The notes under the pieces were generated by a model. The model saw only the letters and a list, made by a program, of their open reading frames with translations. It was not told the DNA's origin and did no database searches. From Micromonospora chalcea (lineage in GTDB: Bacteria > Actinomycetota > Actinomycetes > Mycobacteriales > Micromonosporaceae): a stretch of 64,000 bases of DNA. The position numbers and the translations under genes are program-made. The stretch spans positions 23,799-87,798 of the forward strand of contig NZ_MAGP01000106.1 of NCBI RefSeq assembly GCF_002926165.1. The letters run 5' to 3'. Shown here piece after piece: positions 1 through 8,054 of this stretch (its first letter is position 1; each line of letters begins with the position of its first letter).

Positions 1-7
1 CGAGCAG

Positions 8-541
8 GTGACCGCGCTCGCCGAAGAGATGGCGCGCGGAGCATGGCGGGAGATCACACCGGAGCTCGATCGCGCCGCCGCAGATGCCCGGGGCGTCAGG
101 CGCGACCTCACCCACCACGGCTGGTGTGACCTCTTCATCGCCATGGCCCGAGTCGTCGAGGCGACCCGGCGCGGCTTCGACAGCATCCCCGGTCAGGTGA
201 AGCACATGATCCTGCGCTCGCCGTTGCAGGCCGGCCGGCCGAACGTCACCGAAGCCGTCGTCGGCCTGATCGTCGACAAGGCGTGGCGCGGGTTCCAGGT
301 GGCGGCATTCTCCGGCGTACCGTTGCTCGACCTCATCTCCAACGAAGAAGCCTTGCGGGCCCTGCGGATCCTCGCGGTGTTCATCTGCCCCGCGCCGGCA
401 CAACACCCCGCGGTACGGCAGCATGCGCTGACACCACTCGGAGAAGACGCCACCAAGATCCTCACCGACCGGACCAGGGCCCGGCTCGCCGAACTGTTCA
501 CCGACCCGCCACCCGACGGCGTTGCCCTGACAGGCGGATGA
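8..541 (+). CDS. Hypothetical protein, probably 5'-truncated by the window edge
   Basis: An open frame of about 177 codons beginning at a GTG only 7 bases into the window, so the true start may lie upstream. The product is a soluble, mostly helical protein with no signal peptide or membrane segment that I can see. The middle has a moderately hydrophobic helix around residues 80-110. I do not recognise the family and see no catalytic motif. It converges on the acyl-CoA ligase, 33 bases away, and is probably outside the catabolic cluster. Codon use is typical of the neighbours, which supports it being real. Confidence 0.45.
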   Translation: MTALAEEMARGAWREITPELDRAAADARGVRRDLTHHGWCDLFIAMARVVEATRRGFDSIPGQVKHMILRSPLQAGRPNVTEAVVGLIVDKAWRGFQVAAFSGVPLLDLISNEEALRALRILAVFICPAPAQHPAVRQHALTPLGEDATKILTDRTRARLAELFTDPPPDGVALTGG

Positions 542-574
542 CGGGCCGTACTCCCGGCTGCGGAACGCGACACC

Positions 575-2044
575 TCACTCCGCGCCATGGACGACCGCGC
601 TGTCGCCGACGACACGCTGCCGGGTCAGGCGGCGGGAGAGCTTGCCGTGCCCCGACTTGGGCAGGTCGTCGAGCACCACGATCCGCTTCGGCACCTTGTA
701 GCGCGGCAGGTGGTCGCGGCAGTGGGCGATCAGCGCGGCCGGCGGGTCGGCGGGAGCGGGCTGCCGCAGTGCCACCGCGGCGACCACCGCCTCGCCCCAC
801 CGTCCGTCGGGCGCGCCGAACACCGCCACCTCGCGCACGCTCGGGTGTTCGCCGAGCACGTGCTCGACCTCGGTCGGGAACACGTTGTAGCCGCCGGAGA
901 TGATCATGTCGTCGCGCCGGTCGACCAGATAGAGGTAGCCGTCCTCGTACCGGCCGAGGTCGCCGGTGAGGAACCAGCCGTCCCGGAGCCGCTCGGCCCA
1001 GGCATCCGGCTGACGCCAGTAGCCGGACGCCAGCCACGGCGTGCAGAGGGCGAGTTGTCCGACCTCGCCGGGCGGCACCTCGCGCATGTCGTCGTCGACG
1101 ATGCGCGTCTGCACGCCCCACGGGTGTTCCCGCCCGCACGAGGTCAGCAGATGCGCGGCGCCGGCCATCGCCCGCTCGTGGTCGGCCGTGTCCAGCACCG
1201 TCACCGGAGCCGGCGCCTCCGTCGAGCCGTACACCGACGCCACGACCGGGCCGAGCCGCTCGTGTGCCCGCCGCACCAGCGACGGTGACGCCGGGGCCGA
1301 CGAGTACACCACCTGCCGCAACGACGACAGGTCGCCGCCGGCGGCGCCGTCCACGAGGTCCTGGAGCACCGTCGGCACCAGCAGCATGTGGGTCACGCCG
1401 TACCGCTCGATCGCGGCGGCGACCGGACCGGGCTTGGGCGACTCGGCGATCACCACCCGTCCACCGGCGACCAGGGCGGACTCCACCAGCCGCCCGGCGG
1501 CGTGGCTCATCGGCGTGGTGACCAGGACGACCTGGTCCGGCCCCGCCTTCGTCACGGCGGCCCAGGCCCCCATCGCCCCGGCCGTGCTGTCAAAGCTGTG
1601 CACGACGCCCTTGGGCCGGCCGGACGAGCCGGACGTGAACAGGACCTGGGAGACAGCGCCCGGCGGCACGTCCACCGGGGCCTCACCGCCGTGATCGCCG
1701 GGCGGGCCGGGGTCGGCTGCGTCGAGCACGGCCACCGGCTCCACGGTCTCCTCGATGTAGTGGCGTTCCCCAGCGGAGAGCACCCCCAGCACCGGCACGT
1801 ACGCAGCCCCCCGCCAGGCCGCCGCCAGCACCGCCTCCAGGTAGCCGTACGTGTTGGCCTGCCGGACGAGGACGCGGTCGCCGGGGCCGACACCGGCCCG
1901 GGCCAGCGTGGCGGCACGCCGGGCCACCCGGTCGGCCAGTTCCCGCCAGGTCAGCTCGACGTCCCGGGCCGGATCCGCGACCGCCGGCCGGTCCGGGAAC
2001 AGCAGCGCGGCGCGCCGCAGGCAATGGGCGTACGGATGCAGCAC
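575..2044 (-). CDS. AMP-forming acyl-CoA ligase
   Basis: ANL-superfamily ligase of about 489 residues that would activate a carboxylic acid to its CoA thioester through an acyl-adenylate. The phosphate-binding loop (TSGSSGRPKG, about residue 137), the YGSTEAP motif, the TGD/DRRDDMIISGGYN hinge region and the C-terminal lysine motif (SGHGKLSRR) are all present, so it should be active. The GTG at 2044 is chosen because GGAGGG lies just upstream; a longer reading to 2131 runs over the upstream gene's end. It is the last gene of a four-gene unit (dehydrogenase, SDR, amidohydrolase, ligase), with 10 bases between it and the amidohydrolase. Substrate is unknown; context suggests an alicyclic or branched acid. 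Confidence 0.85.
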   Translation of the reverse strand: MLHPYAHCLRRAALLFPDRPAVADPARDVELTWRELADRVARRAATLARAGVGPGDRVLVRQANTYGYLEAVLAAAWRGAAYVPVLGVLSAGERHYIEETVEPVAVLDAADPGPPGDHGGEAPVDVPPGAVSQVLFTSGSSGRPKGVVHSFDSTAGAMGAWAAVTKAGPDQVVLVTTPMSHAAGRLVESALVAGGRVVIAESPKPGPVAAAIERYGVTHMLLVPTVLQDLVDGAAGGDLSSLRQVVYSSAPASPSLVRRAHERLGPVVASVYGSTEAPAPVTVLDTADHERAMAGAAHLLTSCGREHPWGVQTRIVDDDMREVPPGEVGQLALCTPWLASGYWRQPDAWAERLRDGWFLTGDLGRYEDGYLYLVDRRDDMIISGGYNVFPTEVEHVLGEHPSVREVAVFGAPDGRWGEAVVAAVALRQPAPADPPAALIAHCRDHLPRYKVPKRIVVLDDLPKSGHGKLSRRLTRQRVVGDSAVVHGAE

Positions 2045-2054
2045 GTTCCCTCCC

Positions 2055-2903
2055 TCAGCTCCGGTCCAGGCCGAACACCTTCCAGGCGTTGTCGCGCAGG
2101 AACATCCGCTCGACATCGGCCGGAAGATCAAGGGTGGACACCTCGCCGACCGCGCGGTCGTAGCGAAGAGCCGGGTAGTCGGTGCCGAACAGCACCTTGT
2201 GCGGCGCCCGGCGCTTGAGGAACCGGACGAACCGGTCCGGGTAGCGGGTGGGCGCGTGGGCCGACGTGTCGACGTACACGTTGTCGTGCTTCCAGGCGAG
2301 CATGCCCATCTCCTCCTCCCACGGCCACCCGATGTGCGCGCCGACGATGGTCAGTTCGGGGAACGTGAGCGCCACCTCGTCGAGGTAGATCGGCCGGCCG
2401 GGCTCCGACGGCAGCAGCGGCCCGGTGTGCCCCACCTGGATGGTGACGGAGACGCCGAGCTCGCAGGCCTTGGCGTAGATGGGGTACCACAGCTTGCTGT
2501 TCGGCGGGTTGTCGTAGCCGTACGCGTACGGGCACACCTTCACGTTGACGAAGCCGTAGTCGCGTACCCATGTCTGCATCTCCCGCAGCGCGGCCATCGG
2601 CCGGCGCGGATCGACGGCCAGGCTGCCGCGGAACCGCGTCGGGTACTTCTCGACGCAGGCGGCGACCTCCTCGTTGCTGATCTTCACATCGTCGGCCTCG
2701 CGGATGGCGGACAGCACGGCCATCTCGACGCCCCACCGGTCCATCTCCTCGACCTGCTCGTCGATCGACCAGCCGCCGAAGCCGGATGCGCCGAACAGCG
2801 CCATTCCGTGGGTCCGTTTGGGATCGGAGTTCCACCGGTCGGAGATCGGCGGGTGGCAGGGCATCGCCCAGGCGTCCACGATGCCGTACGGGCGTTCGCT
2901 CAT
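2055..2903 (-). CDS. Amidohydrolase-2 family metal-dependent hydrolase/decarboxylase
   Basis: TIM-barrel protein of 282 residues in the amidohydrolase-2 family (relatives of ACMS decarboxylase). The later motifs are visible: QVGHTGP (about residue 157), GAHIGWPW (about 188) and FGTDYP (about 240), supplying candidate His and Asp ligands. The N-terminal HxH metal motif is replaced by DAWAMPCHP, so the metal site must differ from textbook members or use the later histidine. It sits between an SDR and an acyl-CoA ligase in one operon, so a hydrolytic or decarboxylating step on a pathway intermediate is likely. The start is ATG at 2903, preceded by GAGAGGAGC-like sequence. Confidence 0.8.
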   Translation of the reverse strand: MSERPYGIVDAWAMPCHPPISDRWNSDPKRTHGMALFGASGFGGWSIDEQVEEMDRWGVEMAVLSAIREADDVKISNEEVAACVEKYPTRFRGSLAVDPRRPMAALREMQTWVRDYGFVNVKVCPYAYGYDNPPNSKLWYPIYAKACELGVSVTIQVGHTGPLLPSEPGRPIYLDEVALTFPELTIVGAHIGWPWEEEMGMLAWKHDNVYVDTSAHAPTRYPDRFVRFLKRRAPHKVLFGTDYPALRYDRAVGEVSTLDLPADVERMFLRDNAWKVFGLDRS

Positions 2904-2921
2904 CTGTGCTCCTCTCGTTGC

Positions 2922-3752
2922 CTACACCGCCGCGCCGAAGCGCAGCGACAGTCCTCCGTCGACGACGAGCAGGGCGCCGGTGACGTACCGGGCCTCCTCG
3001 CTCGCCAGGAACAGCGCAGCGTGGGCGACGTCCCACGCGTCACCCATGGCGCCGGTCGGGCAGCGCCGGGCCCGGCGCGCGCGCAGGACCGCCGGGTCGG
3101 CGTCCGGCTGGCCGGCGTACACGGTCGGCGTGTCCACCAGACCCACCACGACGGCGTTGCAGCGGACACCGGTGGCCGCGTGCTCGGCGGCGACAGCGCG
3201 GGTGAGGTGGTTGAGCCCGGCCTTGCTGACCCCGTACGCGGTCAGCCGGTCGCCGGTCGCGCCGAGCGAGGCGACCGACGAGATGTTGACGATCGAACCG
3301 CCGCCCTGCTCGCGCATGTGCGGAACGACGGCCCGCGTGGTGAGGTACGCGGAGGTGAGGTTGATCCGGTGGACCAGGTCCCACTGCCGCGGCTCGGTGT
3401 CCTCGACACCCGCGACGACGCCGACGCCGACGTTGTTGAGCAGCACGTCGACCCGCCCGTACCGGCGCAGGCACGCCTCCACCAGCGCGGCGACTCCGTC
3501 GGGGCGGGACACGTCGGCGGTGAACGGCTCGCACTCGCCGCCTTCGGCCCGTACGATCGCGGCCGTCTGCTCGGCCGCGTCGGCGCGCCGGTCGACGGCG
3601 AGGACACGGGCGCCGGCCCGGGCGAACAGCACGCTGGCCGCCTTCCCGTTGCCCCATCCGCCGCCGAGCGATCCGGCCCCGGTGACGACGGCGACGCGGT
3701 CGCGCAGCCGCCCGGTGACGTCGCCTCGCGCTTCGGGGGCCGGCGTGGTCAT
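2922..3752 (-). CDS. SDR-family oxidoreductase
   Basis: Classical short-chain dehydrogenase of 276 residues. The nucleotide-binding glycine motif is unusual: VVTGAGSLGGGWGNGKA carries a short insertion relative to TGxxxGxG. The catalytic Ser (NISSVAS) and YxxxK (YGVSK) are present, and the C terminus has the usual VTG...VDGG strand. It probably oxidises a hydroxyacyl-CoA or alcohol intermediate. The ATG at 3752 overlaps the stop of the upstream acyl-CoA dehydrogenase by 4 bases (ATGA), so the two are translationally coupled. Confidence 0.88.
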   Translation of the reverse strand: MTTPAPEARGDVTGRLRDRVAVVTGAGSLGGGWGNGKAASVLFARAGARVLAVDRRADAAEQTAAIVRAEGGECEPFTADVSRPDGVAALVEACLRRYGRVDVLLNNVGVGVVAGVEDTEPRQWDLVHRINLTSAYLTTRAVVPHMREQGGGSIVNISSVASLGATGDRLTAYGVSKAGLNHLTRAVAAEHAATGVRCNAVVVGLVDTPTVYAGQPDADPAVLRARRARRCPTGAMGDAWDVAHAALFLASEEARYVTGALLVVDGGLSLRFGAAV

Positions 3753-4912
3753 CGGGCGACGTCCGGGAAGTAGGAACGCGCGATGATCATCCGCTGGATC
3801 TGGTTGGTGCCCTCGTAGATCTGGTTGATCTTGGCGTCGCGCATGAACATCTCGACCGGGAAGTCGGTGACGTAGCCGTAGCCGCCGTGCACCTGGACGG
3901 CGTCGGTCGTGACCGCCATCGCCATGTCGCTCGCGTACGTCTTGGCGATCGAGGCCAGCCGGGCGGCGTCCGGATGGCCGTCGACGTAGGCCTGCGCCGC
4001 GTCGTAGACCAGCGACCGGGCGGCGTGCAACGGGATCGCCATGTCGGCGATGAGGAACTGCATGCCCTGGAACGCGGCGATCGGCCGCCCGAACTGCCGC
4101 CGCTCGCCGGCGTACCGGACGGCCGCGTCGAACGCGCCCTCGGCGATGCCGAGCGCGAGGGCGGCGACGACGATGCGGCCCTCGTCGAAGCCCTGCATCA
4201 GCAGGGGGAAGCCACCGTTCTCCGGCCCGAGCAGGTGGTCGGCCGGCACCCGGACGTCGGCGAAGACCATCTCGGCGGTCGCCGAGGCGTGCAGGCCCAT
4301 CTTCTCCTCGAACCGCACCGCCTCGACCCCGGGCCGGTCGGCCTCGACGTAGAAGGCGGACACGCCGCGCGGCCCGGGACCGCCGGTCCGGGCGACGACG
4401 ACGTAGAAGTCGGCGTGGCCGCCGTTGGTGATGAACCGCTTGCTGCCGTTGATCACCCACTCGTCGCCGTCGCGCCGCGCGGTGGTCGCCACGCCGCCGA
4501 GGTCCGACCCGGCTTCGGGTTCGGTGGCCGCGACCGCGCCGAGCCGGTCGCCGGATGCCACGTCCCGCAGCACGCCGGGGAGCCAGGCCGGCGCGTCGGG
4601 CCGGTCGGCCGCCCGCACCATCACCTTGGTCGGGAACCAGGTCGCGGTCAGCACGGTGGACGCGCTCGGGTAGACCTTGGAGATCTCCTCGAGGACGACG
4701 ACCTCGGCCCGGACGTCGGTGTCGACGCCGCCGAACCGCTCGGGCACCACGAGCCCGGTGAAGCCGGCGCCGGCCAGGATCTTGCGCAGCTCCGGTGAGA
4801 ACGTGCGGCCGCGCTCGAGTTCGGGTACGAGCGGCGCGATCCGCTCCGTCGCGACGTCGCGGGCGACCGCCGCGAGGTCCCGTAGCTCCGTTGGCAACAT
4901 GTCGAAGAACAC
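3749..4912 (-). CDS. Acyl-CoA dehydrogenase
   Basis: FAD-dependent acyl-CoA dehydrogenase of 387 residues that introduces a 2,3 double bond and passes electrons to ETF. It shows the flavin-contact motif (ATEPEAGSD), the WVINGSKRFITN strand and a complete C-terminal catalytic segment (HGGYGY..., then IYEGTNQIQR) with the base Glu. It is the first gene of the 4912-575 unit. The GTG at 4912 has AAAGGGA about 8 bases upstream; an internal ATG four codons later is possible. Its start lies about 28 bases from the operator-like site at 4941-4953, so it is likely controlled by a GntR regulator. Confidence 0.9.
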   Translation of the reverse strand: MFFDMLPTELRDLAAVARDVATERIAPLVPELERGRTFSPELRKILAGAGFTGLVVPERFGGVDTDVRAEVVVLEEISKVYPSASTVLTATWFPTKVMVRAADRPDAPAWLPGVLRDVASGDRLGAVAATEPEAGSDLGGVATTARRDGDEWVINGSKRFITNGGHADFYVVVARTGGPGPRGVSAFYVEADRPGVEAVRFEEKMGLHASATAEMVFADVRVPADHLLGPENGGFPLLMQGFDEGRIVVAALALGIAEGAFDAAVRYAGERRQFGRPIAAFQGMQFLIADMAIPLHAARSLVYDAAQAYVDGHPDAARLASIAKTYASDMAMAVTTDAVQVHGGYGYVTDFPVEMFMRDAKINQIYEGTNQIQRMIIARSYFPDVAR

Positions 4913-4939
4913 GCGTGGATCCCTTTCAGCTCAAGCGCC

Positions 4940-4954
4940 GGTATACGGGATATT
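4940..4954. promoter_or_regulatory. GntR operator-like site A
   Basis: GGTATACGGGATATT lies in the divergent promoter between the acyl-CoA dehydrogenase and the GntR gene. Its reverse strand (ATATCCCGTATAC) shares the 10-mer TATCCCGTAT with site B near 8019 and matches the pattern RWATCCCGKATRC. The position suggests that the adjacent regulator controls both the catabolic unit and itself. That the protein binds here is inference. Confidence 0.55.
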
Positions 4955-5045
4955 GGAAGGGACGGGATGACCGCGACTCCGGACGCGGTGCGGCAAAATG
5001 GCAGTAAGCGGCGGAAACGAACAAACCAGCCGCAGAGGAGGACCT

Positions 5046-5714
5046 GTGAGTCTGACGTCGGAACGGCTCGACCGCACGCCGCTCGGCCAGCGGATCGCCG
5101 ACGCGCTGCGGCACGACATCCTGTTCGGGCGACTCGCGCCCGGCACCAAGCTGGCCCAGACACAGGTGTGCGAGCGGTTCGGCACCAGCCGGATGCCGGT
5201 CCGCGACGCCCTGCGGCAGCTGACGTACGAAGGATTCCTGACCGGCGACGGCGGCGGGCACAGCGTCGTGGCGCCCCTGCGCCGGCACGACATCGAGGAC
5301 AGCTTCCTCATCGAGGGCCAGCTGCACGGCATCGCCACGCGGCGGGTCGCCGAGCGGGCCGACCCGGCCCACCTGGCCGAGCTGGCCGAGCGCCACGCAC
5401 AGATGTGCGGCGCCGCCGAGGACGCCCAGCTGGCCGCCGATCTGAACTGGCACCTGCACCGGCGGATCAACCAGATGGCGCAGTCGCGCCGGCTGATCGT
5501 CGCGCTGCGGGCCCTTGCGGTCACGATTCCGCGCGACCTGCTCCTGGAGTTCCCGCAGTGGATCGACCGGGCCAACGACGAGCACGCGCAGATCATCGCG
5601 GCGGTCGCGGCGGGTCGCGGCGAGCAGGCCGCCGGCCTGATGCGCGACCACGTGGCCGAGGCCGGCCGCGACCTCGTCCGCTACCTGGAGAAGAAGGGCG
5701 TCGACCTGACCTGA
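5046..5714 (+). CDS. FadR/FCD-type GntR transcriptional regulator (copy 1)
   Basis: Regulator of 222 residues: an N-terminal winged helix-turn-helix (recognition helix around FGTSRMPVRDALRQL, residues 50-64) and a C-terminal all-helical FCD ligand domain containing NWHLHRRIN, NDEH and RDH. The usual first FCD Asp ligand is Asn. Such proteins sense acyl-CoAs or small carboxylates and usually repress. The GTG at 5046 is chosen over an upstream ATG because AGAGGAGGA ends 5 bases before it and the N terminus then matches copy 2 at 29798, which shares much of the C-terminal domain (for example SFLIEG, DLNW, PQW). It is transcribed divergently from the 4912 operon across site A. Confidence 0.9.
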   Translation: MSLTSERLDRTPLGQRIADALRHDILFGRLAPGTKLAQTQVCERFGTSRMPVRDALRQLTYEGFLTGDGGGHSVVAPLRRHDIEDSFLIEGQLHGIATRRVAERADPAHLAELAERHAQMCGAAEDAQLAADLNWHLHRRINQMAQSRRLIVALRALAVTIPRDLLLEFPQWIDRANDEHAQIIAAVAAGRGEQAAGLMRDHVAEAGRDLVRYLEKKGVDLT

Positions 5715-5725
5715 TCCGGCGGCGG

Positions 5726-6370
5726 TCATGGCGCCGCCGCGAGTTCGTCGGCGACGAGCAGGCAGCCGTGCAGCCCGATGCCGCACGCCAGCGCGACGGC
5801 CTCGGCGACCTGCCCCGGTGTGGCGCCCAGGTCCAGGGCGGCCCGGATGTGCTCGCGGACGACATCCGCGTCGGCGAGGGTGACCGCCGCCGCGACGGCG
5901 ACCGCGATCAGCTCCCGGTCGACGGCCGGCAGCCCCGCCGCCCCGCCCGCGTCGACCACCTCGGTGTGGGCCGAGGCGAGCGCGGCGTCGACCGGCGGCA
6001 GCCCGACCTCGCCGTCCGCGGCCGGGCCGGCGAGGTCGGCGAGGATCGGCAACGCCAGCGTCGCGGCCCGGATGCCGACCGAGCCGGCCACCGCCGCCGC
6101 GTGCATGACGTGCGCGCGCGGGGCGCCGGCGCGCAGCGCGCCGGCGACGTGCATGCGCACCCCGGCCGGATAGAGGTGACCCGGCGCCGCACTCAGCGCC
6201 ACGCAGATCAGTTCCTTGAGCGCCACCGGCAGCTCCCGGCCGCGCCACGGCACGGCCGCCAGGCGCAGGTACGCCTCCAGCACCTGTGGCGCCTCGACCG
6301 CGATCGCGTCGAAGGCCGGTGTCCACCGTCCGCCCAGGTAGCGGTCGGCCAGGGTGCGGTCAGCCGGCAT
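5726..6370 (-). CDS. Carboxymuconolactone-decarboxylase/AhpD-fold protein
   Basis: Protein of 214 residues with two apparent CMD-type repeats (roughly 45-110 and 140-205); the second is recognisable from EHIRAALDLGATPGQVAEAV. The CxxC peroxidase motif of AhpD is absent, so a redox role is unlikely. CMD proteins without it act as decarboxylases or isomerases, or have unknown roles. It is the last gene of a three-gene unit with a thioesterase and an acyl-CoA dehydrogenase, overlapping the thioesterase by 11 bases. It converges on the GntR gene with an 11-base gap. Precise function is not assigned. Confidence 0.7.
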   Translation of the reverse strand: MPADRTLADRYLGGRWTPAFDAIAVEAPQVLEAYLRLAAVPWRGRELPVALKELICVALSAAPGHLYPAGVRMHVAGALRAGAPRAHVMHAAAVAGSVGIRAATLALPILADLAGPAADGEVGLPPVDAALASAHTEVVDAGGAAGLPAVDRELIAVAVAAAVTLADADVVREHIRAALDLGATPGQVAEAVALACGIGLHGCLLVADELAAAP

Positions 6371-6806
6371 CGGCCACCACCCCGCCGCACAGCGCCTCGC
6401 GCAGCCAGTCCGGCATCGGGGCCGCCCGCAGCCGGCCACCATCGAGCCGCGACCACACGTGCACCGTGCGTACGCGCACCGCCTCGCGCCGGTCGGGCCG
6501 GCGGAATCCGGTCGAGCACAGCGTGAACGAGCTGCGCCCCACCGGCCCGGACCGCAGCTCCAGGTCGACCCGGTCGTCGAGACCGACCGGCGCGAGGTAG
6601 TCGGCGTTCGCGCTCACCGTGGCCGTCGCCTCGCCGACCCGCAGCAGGCCGCTCAGCGGATGGCCGATCGCGTCCAGCCAGCCGGTGTAGACCTGCTCGT
6701 GCCAGGCCAGCGGGGCCGGGTAGTAGATGACACCAGCCTGATCGACGTCGCGCATCGGCACCCGCAGCCCGAGGCGGGCGAGCAGCGGCGCGACGCCATC
6801 AGTCAC
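6360..6806 (-). CDS. Hotdog-fold acyl-CoA thioesterase
   Basis: Protein of 148 residues of the 4-hydroxybenzoyl-CoA thioesterase/YbgC type. The N-terminal strand-helix with the signature DVDQAGVIYYPAPLAWHE carries the expected Asp (about residue 20). It would hydrolyse an acyl-CoA, releasing CoA from a dead-end or final intermediate. The GTG at 6806 overlaps the upstream dehydrogenase stop by 8 bases. This is the middle gene of the 7971-5726 unit. Confidence 0.82.
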   Translation of the reverse strand: MTDGVAPLLARLGLRVPMRDVDQAGVIYYPAPLAWHEQVYTGWLDAIGHPLSGLLRVGEATATVSANADYLAPVGLDDRVDLELRSGPVGRSSFTLCSTGFRRPDRREAVRVRTVHVWSRLDGGRLRAAPMPDWLREALCGGVVADAG

Positions 6807-7971
6807 GGCCCATCCCCAGTGTCCGGGCCACCCGGTTGCGCACGAGTTCCTCGGTGATCCGCTCGAGCCGGAAGGCGCGCAGGTCCCGCCACACGTGCTC
6901 GACCCCACCCCAGCGGGTGAAGCCGATGCCGCCCATCAGCTGCACCGCTACGTCGGCGACCCGCTGCGCCGCGTCGACGCTGCGCGACTTCGCGACGTCC
7001 GCGCCGACCGTGACCGGCGCGCCGGCCGCCCACCGCCGCGCCATGGCGTACGCGTAGTGGCGGGCCGTCTCGAGGTCCATGACCGCGTCGGCGACCTGGT
7101 GCTGGAGCGCCTGGTAGCTGTCCACGCGGGTGCCGAACGCGGTGCGCCGGGCCGCGTAGGCCAGGCCGCGTCGCAGCGCGCCGTGCGCGGCGCCGACCAC
7201 GATGGCCGGGATCAACAGCCGCTCCTCCACCAGCACCGTGCGCAGCGCCGCCTTGACCGCCGGACCGGTGAACGCGTGGTCGACGGCCACCCCGTCGAGG
7301 TCGACCTCGTACGTGCCGAACGAGGACGCGAAGCTGGGCGTCGGCACCCGGGACATCGACAGCCCGGGCGCGTCCGTACGCACGAGCGCGAATGCCAGTC
7401 CGCTCGTGCCGCCGGCCGGCGCCCCGGCCTCCCGGACCAGCAGGAAGAGATGGTCGGCCGAGGCCGCGGCGGTGCAGTAGCGCTTGCGTCCGCTGACCCG
7501 CCCGTCGTCCAGGGTGGTGTCCAGCGCGCCGAACAGGTCGGATCCACCGCCCGGCTCGGTGACCCCGAACGCGAAGCGCCGGCGGCCGGCGGCCAGCCCG
7601 GGCAGCAGCTCCTTGCGGGTGGGCTCGTCGGCCAGCGCGGCCAGCAGCGGCGCGGCGAAGCAGTTGGAGATGCCCCAGACCCAGGCCAGCACCCCGACCC
7701 GCTCGGCCAGCACCTCGGCGATGCGCATCTTCGCCACGATGTCGGCCGGTTCACCGCCGTACTCCTCGGCGATCCCGACCCGGTGCAGGTCGTGCTCCGC
7801 GACCCAGTCCCACAGGTCGGCGGGAAACTCGGTGCGGGCGGCCAGGTCGGCAGCTGTCTCGTCGTCGATCCGGGCGACGAGTTCCCGGGCGCGGTTCACC
7901 GCGTCGTGCTCAGGTCCGTCGAGCGGCTCGAGGACCTGCTCGGCGGGGGCCGCGGACGGTACGAGGGTCAT
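6799..7971 (-). CDS. Acyl-CoA dehydrogenase family protein with atypical active site
   Basis: Protein of 390 residues with the acyl-CoA dehydrogenase fold: FGVTEPGGGSDLFG supplies the flavin/substrate loop, and GGIGFTRWGG precedes the C-terminal helix. Where family members carry the base in a YEGTxEIQR motif, this one reads ERITEELVRN. The canonical Glu is therefore not obvious, and the reaction may differ (for example a dehydrogenase with its base elsewhere, or a partner subunit). It is the first gene of its unit and faces the luciferase-like gene across operator-like site B. Confidence 0.82.
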   Translation of the reverse strand: MTLVPSAAPAEQVLEPLDGPEHDAVNRARELVARIDDETAADLAARTEFPADLWDWVAEHDLHRVGIAEEYGGEPADIVAKMRIAEVLAERVGVLAWVWGISNCFAAPLLAALADEPTRKELLPGLAAGRRRFAFGVTEPGGGSDLFGALDTTLDDGRVSGRKRYCTAAASADHLFLLVREAGAPAGGTSGLAFALVRTDAPGLSMSRVPTPSFASSFGTYEVDLDGVAVDHAFTGPAVKAALRTVLVEERLLIPAIVVGAAHGALRRGLAYAARRTAFGTRVDSYQALQHQVADAVMDLETARHYAYAMARRWAAGAPVTVGADVAKSRSVDAAQRVADVAVQLMGGIGFTRWGGVEHVWRDLRAFRLERITEELVRNRVARTLGMGRD

Positions 7972-8012
7972 GAGGGCCTCCGTCGGTCGATGAGACGGCT
8001 CCTAGCGGTCGA

Positions 8013-8031
8013 CATACTGTATCCCGTATGC
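8013..8031. promoter_or_regulatory. GntR operator-like site B
   Basis: The divergent spacer between 7971 and 8055 holds CTGTATCCCGTATGC at 8017-8031, an 11-of-13 or better match to the pattern of sites A and D. A CATAC/GTATG inverted repeat (8013-8017 and 8026-8030) frames it. It is placed to control both the dehydrogenase/thioesterase unit and the F420-type oxidoreductase. Confidence 0.55.
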
Positions 8032-8054
8032 TGTTTTTGCTGAAGGGGGTCGTC

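Noticed and set aside
1851..3773. Very long open frame on the plus strand opposite the ligase, amidohydrolase and SDR genes
   Set aside because: Its Arg/His/Gly-rich translation has no domain, and the opposite strand has three well-motifed genes; it arises from GC-biased third positions.
4931..4940. TCAAGCGCCG upstream of the first dehydrogenase as a KstR2 box
   Set aside because: Only half of the palindrome is present, and the genes belong to the GntR-type cluster.
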